The position numbers and the translations under genes were made by a program. This document shows, in pieces, positions 8,074 through 15,497 of a stretch of DNA of 32,072 nt (positions are counted from its first letter, which is position 1; each line of letters starts with the position of its first letter). Under the pieces are notes generated by a model, which was not told the origin of the DNA, did not search any database, and worked only from the letters and a program-made list of their open reading frames with translations. Source of the DNA: Phenylobacterium aquaticum (GTDB lineage: Bacteria > Pseudomonadota > Alphaproteobacteria > Caulobacterales > Caulobacteraceae); NCBI RefSeq assembly GCF_947378715.1, contig NZ_CANCLE010000025.1, forward strand, positions 1 to 32,072. Reading direction: 5' to 3'.

Positions 8074-9725
8074 GCACGGCCCCCACGACGGCGAGGCTGG
8101 CCGCGCTCGCCCGGGGGCTGAGCGGGGAGGGGCGCCACGACGACGCCCTGGCGATCTTCGAGCACCTGCTGAGCCTGGCTCCCGATGATCAGGCGCTGCG
8201 GCTGGACGAGGTGCGGGCCCTGGCCGGCAAGGGCGAGACCCTGGCCGCCCTGGGCCGGCTGAGCGCGCTCAAGGTCGCCAGCGCCGATCCCGAGGCGCTG
8301 TTGGAAGATATCCGGGCCCAGTCCCTGCCGGCGGTCGAGCGCTTCAACGCCCATCTGGCGGCGGGCGAACTGGAGCTGGCGGAGACCTATGCCGCCGCCC
8401 TCGCCGAGCTCATTCCCCAGGGCGCGCCGATGCTGGGCGCCGCGTTCGCCTGCAACAAGGCCCTGGGCCGGACCGACGCGGCCCTGCGCTACGCCCGCGC
8501 CCTGATCGGCGTCGATCCCGGCCATGCCGAGGCCCGCGCTTTCCTGGTCGAACACGGGGCGAGAGAGGCCGATCCCAGCGCCATGATCGCCGAGCGCATG
8601 GCCCTGGCCCTGTCGGCCCAGGCCGACCTGCATCCGCTGATCCGGCTGCGCGACCTGCATGACGTGGCCAGCCAGATTCTCTGTCGTCCCCTGACCCCGG
8701 TCGGGATCGGCCAGCTTCAGACCCTGCTCGCCGCCGCCAGGGCCCTGGATGCGCCCACCGAGCCGGGCTCGGAGTGGGAGGGCTGGGAAAAGCACTACCG
8801 CCTGCTGATGGCCGCCGTAGACATGGCCGCCGTCCAGGGGCCGACCCCCGTGGCAGGACCCGAGGGCGAGATCGCCTTCCGCACCTCGGCCGGCGCGCCC
8901 CTGGACTGGGCGGCCCTGCGCCACCACGCCGATGGCCTGGGAACCGAGGCGGTGTTCTTCGCCGCCGCCGACGAGGCCTATGTCGAGCTCTATGCCCGCT
9001 GGTACGCGCTCTCGGTGCTGAAATATTCCGACGTGCCGAGCCTGGTGGTGATCCACGTGATCGGCGGCCTGGAGCGGCTGGCGGAGATCGCGCAAAAGGT
9101 CGGGATCGACGATCCGCGGGTGGTCTTCGCCGGCGACCGGTTCGACGCGGCTGCGGCCCTGAAGACCGCCTGCTACGACGCCCCGCCCAAGGGGCTGATC
9201 GGCAAGCCGGTGGCCCACTATCAATCGATCCGCTTCATCCGCCTGGGCGCCCTGCTGGGCTGCCTGGCGCGTCCGGTGTTCGTCTCCGACATCGACCTGA
9301 TCCTGCAGCGCGGGGTGAAGGACCTGCTGGAGCGCACAGCCCCGGCCGACGTGGTGTTCAATGAGAATGAGCAGAGCTGGAACGCCGGGTCGCGCCTGAC
9401 CGCCAATCTGCTGCAGGTCAATCCAACGCCCAACGCCCAGCGCCTGCTGGCCTTCCTGCGCGGCTATCTGGAGCACGCCCTGTCCGGCGCCGAGGTCACC
9501 CGCTGGATCGACCAGATGGCCCTGGTTCTCGGCCGCCACCACCTGACCCTGCGCGGCGAGGCGCCCCAGATCGCCTATTTCGACACAGCCTTGGACATCA
9601 ACAACGTGATGTACCCCTCCTATCAGGAGAACCCGTTCCGGTTCCTGTCGCTGTTCCACGGCTTCGACACCTCCAGCCTCGAGGGCGAAGCAAAGGTTCT
9701 GGGAACCGGGGAATCCGGTCACTAA
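8070..9725 (+). CDS. TPR protein with putative nucleotide-sugar transferase domain
   Basis: I place the start at ATG 8070, which overlaps the upstream stop as ATGA; the frame is open further 5', but that part is antisense-like shadow over the methyltransferase gene. The product has 551 residues. Residues about 1-185 are helical TPR-like repeats (GRHDDALAIFEHLLSLAPDD, then LGRTDAALRYARALIGVDPG). Residues about 285-540 resemble a GT-A type nucleotide-diphospho-sugar transferase: a beta-alpha-beta region with VLKYSDVPSLVVIHV, then ARPVFVSDIDLILQRG with an Asp407-Ile-Asp409 (DxD-like) metal motif, and WNAGSRLTANLLQVN downstream. The family call is tentative. No signal peptide or membrane segment is visible. 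It probably adds a sugar in the same pathway as its neighbours. Confidence 0.7.
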   Translation: MSTAPTTARLAALARGLSGEGRHDDALAIFEHLLSLAPDDQALRLDEVRALAGKGETLAALGRLSALKVASADPEALLEDIRAQSLPAVERFNAHLAAGELELAETYAAALAELIPQGAPMLGAAFACNKALGRTDAALRYARALIGVDPGHAEARAFLVEHGAREADPSAMIAERMALALSAQADLHPLIRLRDLHDVASQILCRPLTPVGIGQLQTLLAAARALDAPTEPGSEWEGWEKHYRLLMAAVDMAAVQGPTPVAGPEGEIAFRTSAGAPLDWAALRHHADGLGTEAVFFAAADEAYVELYARWYALSVLKYSDVPSLVVIHVIGGLERLAEIAQKVGIDDPRVVFAGDRFDAAAALKTACYDAPPKGLIGKPVAHYQSIRFIRLGALLGCLARPVFVSDIDLILQRGVKDLLERTAPADVVFNENEQSWNAGSRLTANLLQVNPTPNAQRLLAFLRGYLEHALSGAEVTRWIDQMALVLGRHHLTLRGEAPQIAYFDTALDINNVMYPSYQENPFRFLSLFHGFDTSSLEGEAKVLGTGESGH

Positions 9726-9751
9726 GGGCTGACAGAAGAGGGCGGACGCTC

Positions 9752-10699
9752 ATGAAGCGCATACTGGTCACCGGCGGCGCCGGCTTTATCGGATCGCACC
9801 TGTGCGAACGCCTGCTGGCCCAGGGCCACGAGGTCCTCTGTATCGACAACTATTTCACCGGCGCGCGGCGCAATGTCGCCCGGCTGCTGGACAACTCGAA
9901 CTTCGAGCTGATGCGCCACGATGTGACCTTCCCGCTCTTCGTGGAGGTCGACGAGATCTACAATCTGGCCTGTCCGGCCTCGCCGATCCACTACCAGTAC
10001 GACCCCGTCCAGACGACCAAGACCTCGGTGCATGGGGCGATCAACATGCTGGGCCTGGCCAAGCGGACCCGGGCCAAGATCTTCCAGGCCTCGACCAGCG
10101 AGGTCTATGGCGACCCGGCGGTCCACCCCCAGGTCGAGGAGTACTGGGGCAACGTCAATCCGATCGGCATCCGCTCCTGCTATGACGAGGGCAAGCGCTG
10201 CGCCGAGACCCTGTTCTTCGACTACCACCGCCAGCACAAGCTGCGGATCAAGGTGGCGCGGATCTTCAACACCTATGGCCCGCGCATGCACCCCAATGAT
10301 GGGCGCGTGGTGTCGAACTTCGTGGTCCAGGCCCTGAAGGGCGAGGCGATCACCCTCTATGGCGACGGCGCCCAGACCCGCTCCTTCTGCTTCGTCGACG
10401 ACCTGGTCGAGGGGTTCCTGAGCCTGATGGCGACGGGGGACGAGGTCACCGGTCCGATCAATCTGGGCAATCCCGGCGAGTTCACCATTCGCCAGCTGGC
10501 GGAGAAGGTTATCGACATGACCGGATCGGCCTCGAAACTCGAGTTCCGGCCGCTGCCGTCAGACGATCCGCGTCAGCGCCAGCCGGACATCTCCAAGGCT
10601 CGCGAACTCCTCAACTGGGAGCCGACCACTCATCTGGAGGCGGGACTGGCCAAGACCATCGCCTATTTCGACGGCCTGCTGAAAGAGAACCTGGCCTGA
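9752..10699 (+). CDS. uxs: UDP-glucuronate decarboxylase / UDP-xylose synthase (extended SDR)
   Basis: A 315-residue extended short-chain dehydrogenase starting at ATG 9752, with GAGGG upstream. It carries the NAD-binding TGGAGFIGSH loop (residues 7-16), CPASPIHYQYDP with the following QTTKTSVHGAINML, STSEVYGDP with catalytic Ser, and the active-site Tyr144-x-x-x-Lys148 (SCYDEGKR). The segments ARIFNTYGPRMHPNDGRVV and the CPASP motif are characteristic of UDP-glucuronic acid decarboxylase, which makes UDP-xylose and CO2 from UDP-glucuronate using bound NAD+. The length matches the soluble bacterial enzyme (about 315 aa). As the last gene of the rightward group it is a good candidate to supply a nucleotide sugar to the glycosyltransferases upstream. 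It converges with the next gene across a 10-base gap. Confidence 0.9.
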   Translation: MKRILVTGGAGFIGSHLCERLLAQGHEVLCIDNYFTGARRNVARLLDNSNFELMRHDVTFPLFVEVDEIYNLACPASPIHYQYDPVQTTKTSVHGAINMLGLAKRTRAKIFQASTSEVYGDPAVHPQVEEYWGNVNPIGIRSCYDEGKRCAETLFFDYHRQHKLRIKVARIFNTYGPRMHPNDGRVVSNFVVQALKGEAITLYGDGAQTRSFCFVDDLVEGFLSLMATGDEVTGPINLGNPGEFTIRQLAEKVIDMTGSASKLEFRPLPSDDPRQRQPDISKARELLNWEPTTHLEAGLAKTIAYFDGLLKENLA

Positions 10700-10709
10700 A
10701 GACCTGGGC

Positions 10710-11870
10710 CTAGCTGTCCAGGCCGTCGCCGGCTTCCGGATGGATGCCGAGGCTGAGCTCGAAGTCGCGCAGGATTTCGTGCGCCTCGACGCCCGGCGCC
10801 TTCAAAGGGTCTCCGTCAGGGAAGCGGTAGCGCCAGAAGCTGGCGATGTGGCCCAGCGCGCCCATCTTCTCGCCCAGCGACAGGAACATGGCCGGCGCCC
10901 GGATCAGGAATTCGCGGAAGGCGCGGGGTTCACCGTTCACCGTGAGGTCGCGGAAGGCGTCGTCATAGACGGCGAGGGCCTGGGTGACCGAGCGATAGTT
11001 GTCAGCGATGGCGCGGCGGATCCGCACCCGGGCCAGACGGATATAGTCGCGGATCTCATAGGGACAGGGGCGCAGGACCTCCAGTTCGGCGATCTCGGCC
11101 AAGACCTGATTGACCCGGATCGTCAGGTCGGCCATCGCCCACTTGTAGTAGAGGAAGCCCTTCCAGCTGAAGACGCCCTCGCGGAAGGTCTCCGGGTCCA
11201 TGCCGAAGGTCCTGCGCAGAGGCTCGAGCTTGGCGTCGATCTTGGTCGACAGCAGCGTCGAGACCAGCCGCGCGGTCTGGTCCAGGTCCCGGGCCGCGAG
11301 ATCTCCAAAGGTCAGATGCACCAGGTCGCTGACCTCGCCGGCCACGAAGCCGCGCATGCGGACGACGTCGGCTGCGGAGATCGCGAAATAACAGGCCGCC
11401 ACATTGACGTTCTTGCGGCGAAGATGCTCCCGCAGCAGGAAGGGATCGAAGCTCGGCAGCTCGTTCATGATCTGCAGGACGTTGAGATCATGCAGGAAAT
11501 CGACGCCGTCCTCGCCACCGCTGAGGTCCAGCAACGCCTCGCGCCAGCCGCGTTGGCCGATCAGCAGCGACTGGCCGCCCAGGCCGAACTGGTCGCGGTG
11601 CAGGGGCACGATGATCTTGGTGGTGACCTGGGTCGGGCAGGCCACCATATAGGCCTCGTCGCGCCGCAGCCGGTGCTTGAGGTAGAGGGCTGTGTTGAGG
11701 ACACGCGAGCGGAACAGGGGCGCGGCGTGGTATTCCGTCGTCTCCGACCATTCGCGCGAAACCTCGACCAGGTTCAGCACCCGGGCGGTCGAGGCCGTGG
11801 CCTCGAGATTCGCGAGATTTCTGATGCCGTATCGCGCCTGGGTGGCGAAGACGGCTTGGCTCTTGCGCAT
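10710..11870 (-). CDS. Conserved-looking protein of unknown function
   Basis: I do not recognise this protein. From ATG 11870 it has 386 residues; an in-frame GTG at 11897 would add nine residues, and neither start has a convincing Shine-Dalgarno sequence. It is predicted soluble and largely helical, without signal peptide or membrane segment. Distinctive stretches are VACPTQVTTKIIVPLHRDQFG in the N-terminal third, REHLRRKNVNVAACYFAIS in the middle, and FSWKGFLYYKWAMADL and RIRRAIADNYRSVTQAL in the C-terminal half. It is transcribed toward the UDP-xylose synthase gene. Two small dyads lie just upstream of its start and could regulate it. No function is proposed. Confidence 0.75.
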   Translation of the reverse strand: MRKSQAVFATQARYGIRNLANLEATASTARVLNLVEVSREWSETTEYHAAPLFRSRVLNTALYLKHRLRRDEAYMVACPTQVTTKIIVPLHRDQFGLGGQSLLIGQRGWREALLDLSGGEDGVDFLHDLNVLQIMNELPSFDPFLLREHLRRKNVNVAACYFAISAADVVRMRGFVAGEVSDLVHLTFGDLAARDLDQTARLVSTLLSTKIDAKLEPLRRTFGMDPETFREGVFSWKGFLYYKWAMADLTIRVNQVLAEIAELEVLRPCPYEIRDYIRLARVRIRRAIADNYRSVTQALAVYDDAFRDLTVNGEPRAFREFLIRAPAMFLSLGEKMGALGHIASFWRYRFPDGDPLKAPGVEAHEILRDFELSLGIHPEAGDGLDS

Positions 11871-11927
11871 GGGTGACGGGTCCGACGAAGGCGTCACTAT
11901 GCCGCAGGGTTGTCACGCGCAGGTTTA

Positions 11928-11956
11928 CACCTAAGGTGAATCACCCGTTCAGGGTG
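11928..11956. promoter_or_regulatory. Two adjacent dyads between two leftward genes
   Basis: CACCTAAGGTG (11928-11938) and CACCCGTTCAGGGTG (11942-11956) lie almost back to back, with a GANTC site (11938-11942) between them. They sit 58-86 bases upstream of the start of the unknown protein and just after the stop of the membrane protein. They could be paired operator half-sites, or the second could be a weak terminator hairpin for the leftward transcript; no T-run follows, which favours a regulatory role. Confidence 0.35.
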
Positions 11957-11963
11957 TGAAATT

Positions 11964-13301
11964 CTACCTTCCGTTTGGGGTGCGCCATTCGTGCTGATAG
12001 AGGCCGGCGGCGCGCATGCGGGCCAGCATGGCCTCGGCCTTGGCGGTGTCTGGATACATCGCCGCCTGAACCAGGGCGGAACGGTCGCCCGCCCTGAAGG
12101 CTTCGGCTCGGGCGCGGTTGAGGTCGGCGGTGCGCACCACGAACACGCCGGCGGCCGCCTGATGCAGAACGGCGAGCACGGCTGCGGCCGCCAGCAGGAT
12201 TTGGGTCTCGCGGGCGCGCCGCTTCAGGACCCCGGCCAGCCCGGGCGCCGCCAGGATCAGCAGGCCGACATGCAGGGGCGACAGCAGGACGGCGTAGCGC
12301 AGAGGCGCCGTGAGGGGTTGGTCCGGGCCATGACGACCGATCGCGGCCATGAGCGCGGTGATCAGCGAGAACTGGATCAGTTGCACAGCGATCCGCTCGG
12401 CCCGGGTCGCCTCTTCACCGCCCTTGCGCAGGATGGCCCAGCCGCCGAGCGCCCCGACGACCAGGCCGAGCAGCCAACCGAGGCGCGGAACCGCCAAGCT
12501 CCAGGGCAGGCCCAGATAGCTCAGGAACATCAGGCCGGCGCGCTTCAGCCCAGATCCGCCGCCGCCGGCCGCGTGCATGGCCGCGCCGCCGGCCTGGCCG
12601 GAGAAGTAGGCCAGGCCGAACAGGATGCCGCCCGCCAGGATCGCCTGGCCCAGCATCCGGTTCCGACGCCAGGCGGAGAAGGCCAGCACTGGCCAGATGG
12701 CCAGGCCTGCGCCGTTGCCGAACGCCGCGCCCGCCGCGCAGGCGAGCGCGAAAGCGAGCCGACCAGGCGTCGGGGCCTCGCCGTCCGAAGGCGTGGCCAG
12801 CAGGATGGCGGCCACCGACAGGGCGAGGGCTTCGATATAGATGGTGCAGATGTGCGCGGTGGCGTCGAGAATGCCGCCGGGCAGCAGGACCAGGGCGGCG
12901 GCGGCTCCGCCAATCACCCATTTCAGATCACCTTCGCCGGCCTGGCTGGCGGCGCGGGCCAGCAGGGCGGCGGTCAGGGCGAGCAGGCTCACCCCTACGA
13001 CCACGAACAGCCAGCCGCTGGCCCCGAACAGGGCGGCGTCGGCCCACAGGATCAGGAAGGTGAAGACCAGCCGGTGGCTGATATGCGGCGTGAGCAGATA
13101 GGCGCCCAGCTTCCCATCACCCTGGAAGTCCTGATAGCGGGCGACCCAGTCCAGCATGTCGGAATAGGGCGCGAGCACTGGCGTCGCCCAGACGAGCCAG
13201 GCGCAGACCGTGAGGAAGGCCGCGGCGGCGATCGCGAGGGTCACCTTCAAGCCCTTGGGCAGGTGGGGGCCTGCCGCGGGCGACGGGTCGGTCTCACTCA
13301 T
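11964..13301 (-). CDS. Polytopic membrane protein of unknown function
   Basis: I chose ATG 13301 because a purine-rich GAGGGACGGGAAG precedes it; the frame extends further to a TTG at 13358, which is less likely. The product has 445 residues with about ten hydrophobic segments, starting with VTLAIAAAAFLTVCAWLVW near residue 20. After the first segment comes a probable periplasmic stretch containing YSDMLDWVARYQ and the HISHR motif. The layout (one N-terminal helix, a loop with acidic residues, then many helices, and a soluble C-terminal tail with MYPDTAKAEAMLARMRAAGLY) recalls uncharacterised GT-C-like or polysaccharide-related membrane proteins, but no catalytic motif is firm. It follows the POT transporter gene by 61 bases and may share its transcript. 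Confidence 0.7.
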   Translation of the reverse strand: MSETDPSPAAGPHLPKGLKVTLAIAAAAFLTVCAWLVWATPVLAPYSDMLDWVARYQDFQGDGKLGAYLLTPHISHRLVFTFLILWADAALFGASGWLFVVVGVSLLALTAALLARAASQAGEGDLKWVIGGAAAALVLLPGGILDATAHICTIYIEALALSVAAILLATPSDGEAPTPGRLAFALACAAGAAFGNGAGLAIWPVLAFSAWRRNRMLGQAILAGGILFGLAYFSGQAGGAAMHAAGGGGSGLKRAGLMFLSYLGLPWSLAVPRLGWLLGLVVGALGGWAILRKGGEEATRAERIAVQLIQFSLITALMAAIGRHGPDQPLTAPLRYAVLLSPLHVGLLILAAPGLAGVLKRRARETQILLAAAAVLAVLHQAAAGVFVVRTADLNRARAEAFRAGDRSALVQAAMYPDTAKAEAMLARMRAAGLYQHEWRTPNGR

Positions 13302-13362
13302 CTTCCCGTCCCTCGCGCCCTGGGCCGGTAATGTGGCCCGCGTTGGCCGTCCCGCCAAGCTG

Positions 13363-14733
13363 TCAAGCCTGCGCGGGGAACAGCCGGCGCGCCCAGGCGC
13401 CCATGGCCAGCAGGGCCACGCCGCCGGTCCCGACTATGGCCGCGTGCAGGGTCCAGAACTGGCCAGCTGTGAGCGTTTCATAGAGCCCGCCGAGCCGCCC
13501 GGAGATGAAGCTTCCGATGGTGACCGCGGCGGTCCCGACGCCGATCAGGGTGGCGTTCACCGATCGCGGCGCCAGCCTGGAATAGAGGGCGTAGAACGGC
13601 GGCGAGAAGTAGAGCCAGCCCAGGTTGGAGATCAGGTGGAACATCACCGGCCAGATCAGGGGCGTGCGGCCATGGGCGTCGGTGACGAAGCCCGCAGCGG
13701 CCAGCCACAGGGTGGAGGCCGAGAAGATGAAGCAGCCGATGGCGGTCTTGACGAACTCGTCCGGCTCGCGATCCCTGGCCCGCTGCCAAGCCCACAGCCA
13801 GAGCATCGGCGGCAAAAGGATGAAAGGCGCCAGGCCATCCAGCGACTGCAGCCAGGGCACGGGCATGGTCCAGGACCCGAAGCGCAGCTCCACATGGTCG
13901 CGGACCCAGAGGTTGTAGGTGTTCCACACCTGGGACTGGGCGACCCAGAACCCGGCGCCGACCGGGGTCAGCAGCACCAGGAATCCCACCATTTTCCAGC
14001 CGTCGCGATCCAGACGCTCGCGCGGAATGTGACGCCCCCGGGGGCGGGCCTGCGGCAGGAGCTTCTGGCCGGAGACATAGACGATCAGGCCGGTCAGCAT
14101 GCCGACCCCGGCGAAGCCGAAGGCCACGTGCCAGCCATAGGCCTGGCCCAGCGCCCCGGTCAGCAGAGGCGCGATAAAGGCCCCGAGATTGACCATTGAG
14201 CCATAGACCTGGAACGCCACGTCGCGGCGGCGGTCGTCACGGGCGTAGAGCTCGCCGAACTGCGGCAGGATATTGCCGCGCAACAGGCCGGCGCCGAGGA
14301 TCAGCAGGGCCATGGCCGCCAGGAACGAGGCGTCGAAGGCCATGCAGAAGTGGCCGGCGGTCATCAGGAGCGCGCCCAGGGCGATGCTGCCCCGCCGTCC
14401 CAGCCAGCGGTCGCCGATCAGCCCGCCGAACACCGAGCCCAGGGCGACCATGCCGACATAGAGGCCGAAGATCTGGGTGGCCAGCGCCTGGGTCGACAAG
14501 GGCCCGGTCACGTGCTCCAGCCCCGCCCGGAACGCTGTGAAGCCGATGATGTGCTCCACATGGCCCGGCCGCAGCAGCTGATCGACCAGATAGAGCACCA
14601 GCAGCGACTGCATGCCGTAGAAGGAGATGCGGTCCCAAAGGTCGGTCGCCGCCAGCACCAGCAGGCCACGCGGGTGGCCGAATATCTCCCGACCTCCCGC
14701 GCCGGTCGGCGCGGCGGCATGGTCGTCGCTCAT
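13363..14733 (-). CDS. POT/PTR-family proton-coupled peptide transporter
   Basis: Start at ATG 14733, preceded by AGGGGGACACC; the frame is open 75 bases further upstream but without a ribosome site. The 456-residue protein has about 12-14 hydrophobic segments. The N-terminal segment TDLWDRISFYGMQSLLVLYL (30-49) matches the POT signature ExxER(F)xYYG, and GLIGDRWLGRRGSI and the following segment match the conserved GDRxxGRR loop. POT proteins import di- and tripeptides with protons across the inner membrane. Oddly, both glutamates of the ExxER motif are aspartates here (Asp31 and Asp34), and the usual PNI motif reads GNI. The substrate therefore may differ from standard peptides. Confidence 0.85.
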   Translation of the reverse strand: MSDDHAAAPTGAGGREIFGHPRGLLVLAATDLWDRISFYGMQSLLVLYLVDQLLRPGHVEHIIGFTAFRAGLEHVTGPLSTQALATQIFGLYVGMVALGSVFGGLIGDRWLGRRGSIALGALLMTAGHFCMAFDASFLAAMALLILGAGLLRGNILPQFGELYARDDRRRDVAFQVYGSMVNLGAFIAPLLTGALGQAYGWHVAFGFAGVGMLTGLIVYVSGQKLLPQARPRGRHIPRERLDRDGWKMVGFLVLLTPVGAGFWVAQSQVWNTYNLWVRDHVELRFGSWTMPVPWLQSLDGLAPFILLPPMLWLWAWQRARDREPDEFVKTAIGCFIFSASTLWLAAAGFVTDAHGRTPLIWPVMFHLISNLGWLYFSPPFYALYSRLAPRSVNATLIGVGTAAVTIGSFISGRLGGLYETLTAGQFWTLHAAIVGTGGVALLAMGAWARRLFPAQA

Positions 14734-14827
14734 GGTGTCCCCCTGGCGCCCCCTCCGCACCAGGACGGGGATCGTAAGGCAGCCTAGGGCAACGCCGGCG
14801 CTTGGCAATCGCGGGGGAGGGCGGGCC

Positions 14828-15328
14828 TCAGCTCAACCGCGCGGGCGCCCGGTCGAAGGTCAGACGCAGATAGCATCCGGCCAGCAGAGCCTCGATCTCG
14901 CCGCCGTCGGCGAAGTCGAAGCCGGCCGTGGCGAACTGGGTGCGCGATCCGACGCTCTCCTCGCGCCGGTCAGGCCGGCCGACCTGGGCGATCAGGCCGC
15001 CCAGGGCCTGGTCCCAGCGCTCATGACAGGCGCCGAGCTCCTCGCTGCGCATCACCGCCTCGGCCCGGATCTCGCTGAGCCGGCCGGAGCTGGAGAACAC
15101 ATAGACCAGGTCGAAACTCGATCCGATGAAGGCGCCCCTGCCGTTCAGGGTGCGCACGCCGGCCGGCCCGGTGGCGGCCTTGAAGCCTGGCCCCAAGGTG
15201 GCCTGGGCCACGGCGAAGGTCGTCCCGAACGCCACCCCGCCCACCGCCGGCAAATGGGCGCGGCCAGGCTCCGCGAAGGCCGGAGTCGCGGCAAGCAGGG
15301 CGAGAGCGAGGAGGGGCGCGCGCAGCAT
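14828..15328 (-). CDS. Small exported protein of unknown function
   Basis: From ATG 15328 the product has 166 residues and begins with a clear Sec signal peptide, MLRAPLLALALLAATPAFAE, with likely cleavage after AFA. The mature part has VGGVAFGTTFAVAQATLGPG, a FDLVYVFSSSGRLSEIRAE strand-rich stretch and two cysteines (in GACHERW and LAGCYLRL) that could form a disulfide in the periplasm. The frame is open 60 bases further upstream, but the signal peptide fixes the start. It lies upstream of the POT gene in the same direction with a gap of about 95 bases. No function can be assigned. Confidence 0.75.
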   Translation of the reverse strand: MLRAPLLALALLAATPAFAEPGRAHLPAVGGVAFGTTFAVAQATLGPGFKAATGPAGVRTLNGRGAFIGSSFDLVYVFSSSGRLSEIRAEAVMRSEELGACHERWDQALGGLIAQVGRPDRREESVGSRTQFATAGFDFADGGEIEALLAGCYLRLTFDRAPARLS

Positions 15329-15386
15329 GTGATGATCGCACCATAGCCTGAGTCCTCCCGGCTTTGGCCAAGCTGCTGGTCGCGTC

Positions 15387-15408
15387 AAAATTCGCCATGG
15401 AGAATTTT
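15387..15408. promoter_or_regulatory. 22-bp near-perfect palindrome, candidate operator of the amidohydrolase operon
   Basis: The arms AAAATTC (15387-15393) and GAATTTT (15402-15408) are perfect inverted repeats around a GCCATGGA centre whose inner CCATGG is itself palindromic, so only one base pair of the 22-bp dyad mismatches. It lies 90 bases before the first gene of the operon that encodes an IclR regulator and about 60 bases from the divergent exported-protein gene. It is the most AT-rich site in the gap. Binding by the IclR protein of the same operon is inference. Confidence 0.5.
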
Positions 15409-15497
15409 CCTCTCTCCCGCGAATTCTGATTGGCCGGTCCCGCCGCCGGCGCCATCTTCGCCGCCAACGAAAAACGCTTCAGGGTTGGAGACGGGCC

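Noticed and set aside
10703..10722. CCTGG-N10-CCAGG inverted repeat between two converging genes
   Set aside because: Only five pairs, no T-run, inside coding sequence of the second gene; could be chance.
11991..13331. 446-aa plus-strand ORF over the membrane protein
   Set aside because: Gln/Gly/Arg-rich shadow; the minus strand encodes regular hydrophobic helices and has a better ribosome site.
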